Below the pieces are notes generated by a model, which did not search any database, was not told the DNA's origin, and saw only the letters and a program-made list of their open reading frames with translations. 27,933 bases of DNA from Cudoniella acicularis. Taxonomy: Eukaryota > Ascomycota > Leotiomycetes > Helotiales > Helotiaceae. The position numbers and the translations under genes are program-made. This document shows, piece by piece, positions 21,584 to 27,933 of this stretch. Location: positions 1-27,933 of the forward strand of contig JAAMPI010000698.1 of NCBI GenBank assembly GCA_013054445.1, read 5' to 3'. The number at the start of each line of letters is the position of its first letter. The stretch's first letter is position 1.

Positions 21584-22412
21584 AGTTATGCTGATCATAC
21601 TTTACGGGCTGGTGGAGAAGAAAAGAGAGCAAATATGCAGCAAGCATGGTCGGAATTGAGCCTGAAGATTTTACCTAGGATGGTGGGGTAGTAGGGGCGT
21701 CTCAAAACACCGTGGTATTCTAAAAAAAAAAAACTTTTAGGGTACCTAGGCAATGAAGGTTGTTTTGGTGCAGCGACGAGTTGGGAATAGCTTCGTTTGA
21801 CCAAGACTGCGACACGGAGAAAAGAATCCGAGATACAACAAATCGTGAGTCCCACCATATTTTTTTTTTTCAACATCGCTAAGATGCTATGTGTCGCTAT
21901 GCTTTCTTAGAGCGATAAGGAAACTCTTTACCCAGAGGAAAAGGGGGACGGATGAGCTAATGCGAGTCACGTGTCTAGGATCATCAGATCGTCCCATTAC
22001 GTCAAACATTGCATGTTTCATCGTCACTCTCTCATGGAATCTCACTCCAACTACCATTTCTACTTTATACTTGTACAAAGTCTTCTTGTGTGCTAATTGG
22101 ATTCTCATATTTCTGATAGCCAGAAGACTCGCCCTTGTTTGTAGTCCAGGCGAAGACTATCGTTCATTTGCTCTCGGTCCCCATTATCAAACAGTGCAGT
22201 CACATTGGTCTCCAAGGAAAACGCCCCACAATCGAAAACCAAAATCACCTAACACACGTCAAAAGAGACTTTGGAAATCTCACAGAACACGCAAACAAGT
22301 GGAGCTTGTTTCCTAGAGCAAACACAACAGTTTCCCCCATATCGAGCGTGCCTTCAAGAAGCGTCGGAAATCATTCAAATCCAGCAGTTGCCACAAACGA
22401 AGATTTGGCAGC
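21584..22412. other. Intergenic region, no supported gene
   Basis: About 830 bp between copies G and H. Short open frames occur on both strands but none has a recognisable motif. It contains an A-run (21723-21732), a T-run (21860-21869) and a TCACGTG site at 21966-21972. Confidence 0.45.
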
Positions 22413-23621
22413 ATGGCAAAAAAATCCGTGACCTTCCGACCCAGGGTGATCTTGTTCTCATTCTCACACATCTTGCTAAAAATCTCGTCAAGGGAGAGAA
22501 GCAGAAGGCTGACGAAAAGGAGGATGCAACCCCCAAACAACACGATACAACGGAAGGGACAGCCATATCTCAATCCGAACAAGCGGCGGACCAGAACTTT
22601 TGTGAGGAAGACAGGACTGCAATGATTATTCCCACCGATAATCCACAACAGGCATCGTCTGGCCCCATATATATGGTAGTTTCTTACAGGCACCTAATGC
22701 TCGCATCGCCAGTGTTCAACGCAATGCTACAACATCAAAACTTTAAAGAAGGAAAGGCGCTCTCTGAAGGCAAAGCAGAGGTGCTACTCCCTGATGATGG
22801 CCCAGATGCTTTCGAGATCTTATTAAATATCATTCACGGGCGTTCTCGGGCAGTGCCCGTAAGGTGACATTGGAAATGCTCACATTCATCTCTATTCTTG
22901 TCGATAAATACCAAATGCAAGAACCAATTGAGATGTTCTCCGATACGCGGATAGGGGCTCTCAACGAAACACTGCCAAAAACATCAGACAATAAAGAGGT
23001 CATGCCGTGGCTTGGGATTGCTTGGGTTTTCAAGAAGCCTGCGGAGTTCAAATATTTAACCAAAATTTTAGAGCATGAACAGGACGATAAAATGGAGGAT
23101 ATTCAAGAAGTAATCCCTATTCCAGACATAATCATAGGTATGTACTCCATCCAATCCATACATCTTGTCAACTACGAAATATTGATAAAAATGCGGAAGC
23201 ACTGAAAACTGAACGAAACAAGGCTCTTTTTGAAGCCTTCGCATTGATAGAGCAGACGCTGAAACGATATCAACGACCAGGAACTCTCTGACCTCATACC
23301 GATTATCAGTATCAGAGACAGTCCCGCGATGCGATGCTCTTAGGATCACGTCTCAAGAGCGCTGCAATGAATAAGGTATCTCCTCCACCAACGGAGCCAT
23401 ACGAAGGATATACCTTCGACGCGGTCGCAAGCAGCATTCGAAATCTTGAATATATGGCCCTGTGCGACAACATTTCTCAAGTCACTATTAATGGTGTGAA
23501 TCCAAGAGCGGGCCATGGTCTTAGGGACTCGGTTGAGGAGGAGATGAAAGCTCTTGAGGATCGGCTCTGTGGGCTTGAGCTTGAGGACTTCTTGGGGAAA
23601 GCAAAGATCGCAAATACATGA
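22413..23621 (+). pseudogene. BTB/POZ pseudogene (copy H)
   Basis: The ancestral start is probably the ATG at 22413 (MAKKSVTF). The following codons show an inserted C and a two-base loss within the DPDGDL motif, so GDLVLILTHLAKNL continues in another frame. A long Gln/Glu/Lys-rich linker of about 75 residues leads to YMVVSYRHLMLASPVFNAML, NFKEGKALSEGK and LLPDDGPDAF. One base is missing near 22862, where relatives read PRKV; ILVDKYQMQEPIEMF and WLGIAWVFKKPAEF follow in the next frame. The family intron fits 23138-23199 (GTATGT, 62 nt; acceptor GGAAG, weak). A TGA at 23289-23291 stands about where a conserved Cys is expected. The C-terminal module is otherwise intact: DAMLLGSRLKSA, YMALCDN, HGLRDSV and RLCGLELEDFL. 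Few lesions in otherwise well-kept sequence suggest recent loss or partly erroneous sequence. Confidence 0.75.
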
Positions 23622-24147
23622 TCACAAATAAATTTGAGGCTCGTTCTTCTGCCTGCCTTTTCTCCAAATGTATGAATATAAGCAACAATCCAATCGAATG
23701 CACGAAACCTGGCCACACCAAGCCCGTCAAGGGGGCGTGGGTTGTTTCAGTTAGCGCCTTGATACCAATCTATGCTTGTAGCGGCAAGCGTTTTGCAGAA
23801 GCTTCGACAACCACCAATCACTCTTCTACTTTGCTTACAAATTGACGACTTGTTTCAAAAATCCAAGTACCGCTTGCATCTGCTTCATATATCTCATCCG
23901 ATTCATTTCTTGTCTTCACGCGAATCAAGTCGAGCTCTTTAGGTATTCACCCCACATTTCTTTTGGCACCTGAATACTAACCCAGGAAACAGAAAACAAA
24001 ATCTTGATCCAATTCGCATCGGCATTTTCCCTATCCGCCTGGTTGAACCTTCAGGGTTTGGATTTCGACGATTCCTTTGATTTCGCGAGCATCGAAGACT
24101 CGGTCTTGTCGCAGCAAAAATTATATTTCTACGTTCAAGAAATCAAA
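23622..24147 (+). promoter_or_regulatory. Intergenic and leader region of copy I
   Basis: About 525 bp with no supported gene. The frame of copy I is open upstream to 24004 but without an ATG, so 24004-24147 is probably 5' untranslated sequence. No clear TATA element was seen. Confidence 0.35.
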
Positions 24148-25428
24148 ATGGCCAGCAAGGGGAACCCTCAGACAAAGTCCGACGTGAAAAAATTACCTGT
24201 TGAATCTTTGACCATAGACCCGGATGGAGATCTTGTTCTCATCTTCACAGATGATTCTCAAAATAAATGCTGGTGGACGTTAGAAAAGACCGAGTTTGGA
24301 TTGATTAACCAGTCGCACTTTGAGAAAATATTCAGCGTTTCGGCGAAGAACAAAGCCAAATCCAGGGACGCAAGAGCCAGAGAAGTCCGCATTCTTGTCT
24401 CCTCAAAATGCATGAGTATGGCTTCGCCTGTCTTCAAGGCGATGCTGAATCGAGACAATTTCAGGGAAGGGCACGACTTGTCCAAAGGAAAGGCAGAGGT
24501 GCCGTTACCAGAAGATAACTTTCCGGCTTTTAAAATTCTGCTCGACATTATTCACTACCGTGGACGGGAAGTTCCAAAAGCTGTGGACATTGACATTATA
24601 ACCCATATAGCTATACTCGCAGACAAGTACCAGCTCATACAACCTGTGCAGCCTTTCGCCGATTTGTGGTTAGTTGAACTGAGAAAGTCACTTCCAACTT
24701 TTTTTACCCCAAATGTAGTTCTTTGGTTGAGCATTTCCTGGGTTTTCAAATTCCCTATCGAGTTCAAACAAATGACACAAATCATGCAAAAGGGGAGAGA
24801 CGGTTGTTTGGGCTCGCACGACCCTGGAGACACGCTAGAAGGACTACCTGTTCCAAGTCGCCTATTCGGTAAGAGTGTCTACAATATTCCACTGTATTCA
24901 TATACTCACAAGTTTCAAGTAATTTTGGAGGAGCACAGGGAGAAGACCGTTTCCGAAGCTTCGTCTGTAGTGACTACACTTATCGAAAAGTATCTGAAAT
25001 CTGTACAACCGATATGCTCATCAACATTCTCGGGCAACTCTCATATAAATAGGGAGAAGCAACATGCATGCGATTGCCTTATGCTTGGCTCTCTACAAAA
25101 CAGAGTAGCAACGCAGTCGGTTTTTGGAAATGCATATTTCAAACCAATTGATGTTTTCACACGCGCCGCTTCTTGCAGTGTCGAGGAAATCCTGACTTAC
25201 GTGCGCGGCACGCACCCTATGGCACTCTGCGATAACTTTGTACCAGCAAATCCGACTGCAAAACTGCCATCGGCACCAGCACCAGTACTGGCACCCACCC
25301 GGACGTCTGTCTTTGGAGCATATCCTCTGCCCCCACCTTTCTCTCATGGAGTGAAGGAGTCAATAATAGAGCAGATCGACGCTATCGAAGCACGCATCGT
25401 CGGACTCAACTTAGAAGACTTTCAGTAA
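24148..25428 (+). CDS. BTB/POZ domain protein (copy I), intact
   Basis: The open frame runs from 24004 with a TTG; the first ATG in good context (AAAATGGCC) is 24148. Two exons, 24148-24868 and 24920-25428, give 409 aa. The predicted intron (24869-24919, 51 nt; GTAAGA, CTCAC, TTCAAG) sits exactly where the other copies have theirs. It is a multiple of three without a stop, so retention would add 17 residues. IDPDGDLVLIFT (23-34) is followed by a basic linker with a Lys/Arg-rich part (about 66-79), then the BTB core (about 82-175): ILVSSKCMSMASPVFKAMLN, LPEDNFPAF, VPKAVDI and ILADKYQLIQPV. WLSISWVFKFPIEF follows. The last exon has HACDCLMLGSLQN, MALCDN, a Pro/Ala-rich insert (PAPVLAPT) and HGVKESI ending in RIVGLNLEDFQ. 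No lesion was seen. A cullin-adaptor or transcriptional role is possible by family only. Confidence 0.88.
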   Translation: MASKGNPQTKSDVKKLPVESLTIDPDGDLVLIFTDDSQNKCWWTLEKTEFGLINQSHFEKIFSVSAKNKAKSRDARAREVRILVSSKCMSMASPVFKAMLNRDNFREGHDLSKGKAEVPLPEDNFPAFKILLDIIHYRGREVPKAVDIDIITHIAILADKYQLIQPVQPFADLWLVELRKSLPTFFTPNVVLWLSISWVFKFPIEFKQMTQIMQKGRDGCLGSHDPGDTLEGLPVPSRLFGKSVYNIPLYSYTHKFQVILEEHREKTVSEASSVVTTLIEKYLKSVQPICSSTFSGNSHINREKQHACDCLMLGSLQNRVATQSVFGNAYFKPIDVFTRAASCSVEEILTYVRGTHPMALCDNFVPANPTAKLPSAPAPVLAPTRTSVFGAYPLPPPFSHGVKESIIEQIDAIEARIVGLNLEDFQ

Positions 25429-26144
25429 AAAATCTCGAGGAGTGCTGTTATTCTATTCGGAAGGAGATTTTCAAAGGTTATACGGCAGGTTGAGTTATTG
25501 GCATTGGATTTCGGGCTTGAATCATGTAGGACTTGGAGAAGGAAGGAAATCTGCGGGGATTCTCCTTGTTTAGTACTCTGATTCAGAACGGGAACGAAGG
25601 CAGTGGTTTTAATGATGCAACCATGTTCTCTGGGTGTCCACTGTAAATTAAATCACGAAAGCGCCAAAAATTGAATCATGTATTCCACTTCTCTGGCGAT
25701 GTGGTTCATCATCACTTGTGAATCTATTCCATCGTCGTCGCCGTACTGAGATCCATTTTCCACGCCAATTTTGTTCTCAATCTCATGTTTCTATTGTCTC
25801 AAGAAGCTCGATTAATTTTCAATATTTTATTCTACAAACTCAGCTAAAGTGTTTAGGAGGTATTCATACTCAATTAGAGAAATATTATGCGTTAAAAAAA
25901 GTTGCTAGTTAACAAACCTCAGTTTTGTTTTTAAAACACTTTTATTTCCCTAAAGGAGCCGCATGTTTTCTACAAATAAGCCATTGGGTTTCCCAACCCC
26001 TGAACGACAAAAAGGGGGAGTAATCGTGTCGGATTTACCTAATTAAGTAGTAAGGTAGCCATTGACATTCACTCTCTATTTGATATACCAGCTCCACCAA
26101 CCTCGCGAGCTCAAAGGAAGAAGTTCTGCAATTTCCCTCCCCCC

Positions 26145-26324
26145 TATATAAAGCCCAGTAACACATTTTCTCCCTAGCTTCGGCTCAAACTCGTCCATTC
26201 CCCACCCCGTAAGTTCCCTCTTACCTTTACCCCAAAATCCAACGCAAAACTAATAAACACAACAGGCGGCTTAGGCACCGATCGACAAACAACCCTAGTC
26301 GACTAGGGTGCACCACAGCCTAAG
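26145..26324 (+). promoter_or_regulatory. TATA box plus spliced leader-like sequence
   Basis: TATATAAA (26145-26152) is followed about 30 bp later by a pyrimidine-rich candidate start (TTTTCTCCCTAGCTTC). A textbook small fungal intron comes next: GTAAGT at 26209, CTAAT near 26250 and CAACAG ending at 26265 (57 nt). The only ATG soon after (26325) opens a 21-codon frame ending at 26390. This looks like the promoter and first exons of a transcribed unit whose body is short, non-coding or lost. Confidence 0.4.
26292..26309. repeat. Perfect 18-bp palindrome
   Basis: ACCCTAGTCGACTAGGGT reads the same on both strands. It lies just after the intron-like acceptor at 26265. It could be a binding site for a dimeric protein or chance. 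Confidence 0.5.
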
Positions 26325-27077
26325 ATGGGGGTGTCCGGAAATCCACTGCAGATGGGGGTGGCGCACTTAACGTGGCTTTCTCACCTTTAAAAATCAGACT
26401 AGCTCTGGTTTTCTAAACGGCCCTCTGAGCCGTGGTGTTTCGCAGATCTTTTGAAGGGAATTTTTTTTCTTTTATGGAATTCGTGTGCTGCTTTTTTGGG
26501 GTTTGGAATGAGCAGGAGGAGTGGACGTAGAGTGAATAGGAGGTATGAAAAGTGGGTCTGGTCTCGGGAATCTCCCCGCAACATCTTTCACCCGATTGCC
26601 GTCCCGATGTCACAGGTCTGCGTGTGCGAACGCGTCCAGAAATAAACACGTACATCATCACTTGGTTTTCATCAAAAGCATCACATTTTTGTCTGAAAGC
26701 GCCACAGATCCGGAGGATGAGCAAATCGTGCTCTACTGCGCCCATTGCTTGACCTCGACATCGGTTTTTCCAGGCCCTGGTTTGCTTGACGCCATCAGAC
26801 TTGTCAAGGCAGCGATGAAGATATACATTCAGTGATAAAAGTGATGGATACAGAAGATGGAGGTGGGTGCTAGGTGAGGCCATACTTGCACCAGTTGTCA
26901 GCATTAATAATTGCTTTTTTCATTCCTCAACAAGACTCCCTCCCGTGAGGGGTGATTTACTCCCTGTCCAGTCTTGATCGCGACCCCTTCGAACACATGC
27001 TTCGTCATCACGCTGCGATTTGAGTTGTTCGGAGGAAATCTGCTTTAGGATCCGTATTGGAGTAAGGCTGGGCTGAC

Positions 27078-27600
27078 ATGGCGATCGAACTTCGCGAAAT
27101 CGACCCTGATGGCGACCTCTTGATGCAGTTCGTTCGGCACCTCGACGAGAAATCCCACATCCTCGATGATAGCGCCTCTATTCATGACGAGACCGCAGCA
27201 GACGACTACGAATATGAAGGGACAGATGGCGACGCTCATACCGAGGATGGAAAAAAAAGAAGCTAGGAGTTCACGAATGCCAGAGGCCAACTCAAATCAG
27301 GAGGAGGTCCATATTCGGGTGTCGGCGAAACACATGATGTTTGCATCACCATGTTTCAAGGCGATGCTTGACAAAGACAAATTCAGGGAAGGAAGTACGC
27401 TTCGATCTGAAGGCACCGTTCAAATATCATTTCCGGACGACAATCCAGATGCGTTCCTCATTTTACTTCTCATCATCCACGGAGTTACCAAAAAGGTTCT
27501 ACGTAATATCACTGTGGACAAATTTGCGAAGCTTGCAATTCTTGTCGATAAATACCACGAAAGTCAGACTCTAATCCCATCTTCGCTGCTTCTGTTTTAG
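27078..27600 (+). pseudogene. BTB/POZ gene, frameshifted and 3'-truncated (copy J)
   Basis: The ATG at 27078 opens IELREIDPDGDLLMQFVRHL and a very acidic Asp/Glu linker. The frame stops at TAG just after an A8 run (27251-27258). One base different in that run would join it to the second frame, which carries EVHIRVSAKHMMFASPCFKAML, FREGSTLRSEG, FPDDNPDAF, ITVDKF and ILVDKYHES. Homology fades soon after HES (compare KYELHES in copy B, with EL missing here) and the frame stops at 27598-27600. The WxxIAWVF helix, the intron and the whole C-terminal module are absent. They are replaced by a GC-rich tandem repeat from 27629, so the gene end was probably lost at a rearrangement. The A8 shift alone could be a sequencing error; the truncation could not. 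Confidence 0.75.
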
Positions 27601-27628
27601 TCTCCGGACGTGAGCAGCTGCTGCTTTA

Positions 27629-27720
27629 ACCTGAGCTGAGGGTGAGCATACCTGAGCCGAGGGTGAGCGTACCTGAGCAGAGCCTGAGCCGAGCCTGAGC
27701 TATCCTGAGCCGTGGCCTGA
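27629..27720. repeat. GC-rich short tandem repeat (CCTGAGC-based)
   Basis: Two 21-nt units, ACCTGAGCYGAGGGTGAGCRT (27629-27649 and 27650-27670), are followed by shorter 10-12 nt units that all carry CCTGAGC, through about 27720. This minisatellite begins right after the truncated BTB copy J. Confidence 0.75.
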
Positions 27721-27933
27721 GCACGCCCCGAGTCAGCCTGCGCACTATCCCCTCGTCCGGCAGCCATTGCCTCACGCTAGCAGGGGGGTCTCGCTTAGAC
27801 ATCAAGCATAATTATTATGTAGCTTTGCATATAAATTTATTAGTAATATACATCAGCTGAATGATATCGCTCCTAGCAGTGCCCCTCCTTACAGAGGGGC
27901 ACATTACAGAATACGCACCCTCCCCTTGACCGT
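27721..27933. other. Window end, no gene; contains a small hairpin
   Basis: About 210 bp with no gene. GTGCCCCTC (27879-27887) and GAGGGGCAC (27894-27902) form a perfect 9-bp stem with a 6-nt loop, a possible end of a small transposable element or a structured RNA. An AT-rich stretch (27808-27852) precedes it. Confidence 0.5.

Larger units (their letters stand above)
25429..27077. other. Long intergenic region with a promoter-like leader
   Basis: About 1.65 kb without a convincing coding gene. Overlapping frames at 26545-26835 (+) and 26413-26904 (-) have no recognisable domain and contradict each other. The notable content is the TATA box and intron-like leader at 26145-26324, a palindrome at 26292-26309 and a repeated AGATGGGGGTG (26324-26334 and 26350-26360). 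26960-27077 is the probable promoter of copy J. Confidence 0.5.

Noticed and set aside
21595..22316. Open frames of 73-141 codons between copies G and H
   Set aside because: No family features, and they overlap on both strands.
24004..24147. Upstream extension of copy I
   Set aside because: The extension begins with TTG and has no ATG. The ATG at 24148 has good context and yields a start like the other copies.
26545..26835. 96-codon plus-strand frame and the overlapping 163-codon minus-strand frame 26413-26904
   Set aside because: They overlap on opposite strands, neither has a recognisable domain, and codon content does not favour either.
27629..27720. Tandem repeat as a telomere or CRISPR array
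   Set aside because: No TTAGGG units, no spacers, and the unit length shrinks; it is a plain minisatellite.

Overview
This window looks like nuclear DNA of a filamentous ascomycete (Pezizomycotina). The evidence is: short GT..AG introns of about 48-64 nt with CTAAC/CTGAC-type branch sites; AT-rich islands almost lacking CpA and TpG, the footprint of repeat-induced point mutation (RIP); a HET (heterokaryon-incompatibility) protein; and an expanded fungal BTB/POZ family. A leotiomycete would fit, but this was not established.

Layout. 1-3050 is a RIP-degraded repeat island. 3183-4517 (-) encodes a multi-pass membrane protein of unknown function. It is divergently paired with a HET-domain gene at 4943-7691 (+), whose 3' end abuts a second RIP-degraded island at 7692-7995. 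A short low-complexity patch with ambiguous bases (8030-8108) follows. From 8109 to 27600 the window is essentially one dispersed cluster of ten related BTB/POZ genes or remnants: 8109-8472 (-, fragment), 9613-10789 (-, intact), 12724-13942 (+, broken), 14578-15821 (+, broken), 16965-18131 (+, intact), 18518-19852 (+, intact), 20440-21583 (+, broken), 22413-23621 (+, broken), 24148-25428 (+, intact) and 27078-27600 (+, frameshifted and 3'-truncated). A frameshifted DUF3253-like fragment (11744-12059, -) sits between the second and third copies. The window ends in a GC-rich short tandem repeat and a small hairpin.

Shared BTB architecture: a DPDGDL motif leading into a beta strand; a hydrophilic stretch of very variable length; the BTB core (VSSK..L.ASPVFKAML ... 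LPEDDP.AF.ILL.IIH ... V.L......I.ILVDKYQ); a W(L)xIAWVF helix; a phase-1 intron just after an I-x-G sequence; and a C-terminal module (ACDSL.LGSLLRS ... LCD ... HG ... LE.RI.GL.LEDF). BTB proteins commonly act as dimeric adaptors, often for cullin-3 ubiquitin ligases, but no substrate or partner can be read from this sequence. Four copies look functional and six look dead or truncated. Several breaks are single-base shifts in homopolymers, so sequencing error must be excluded before calling every one a pseudogene. Taken together this is an accessory, repeat-bounded region rich in self/non-self-type and adaptor-type genes.
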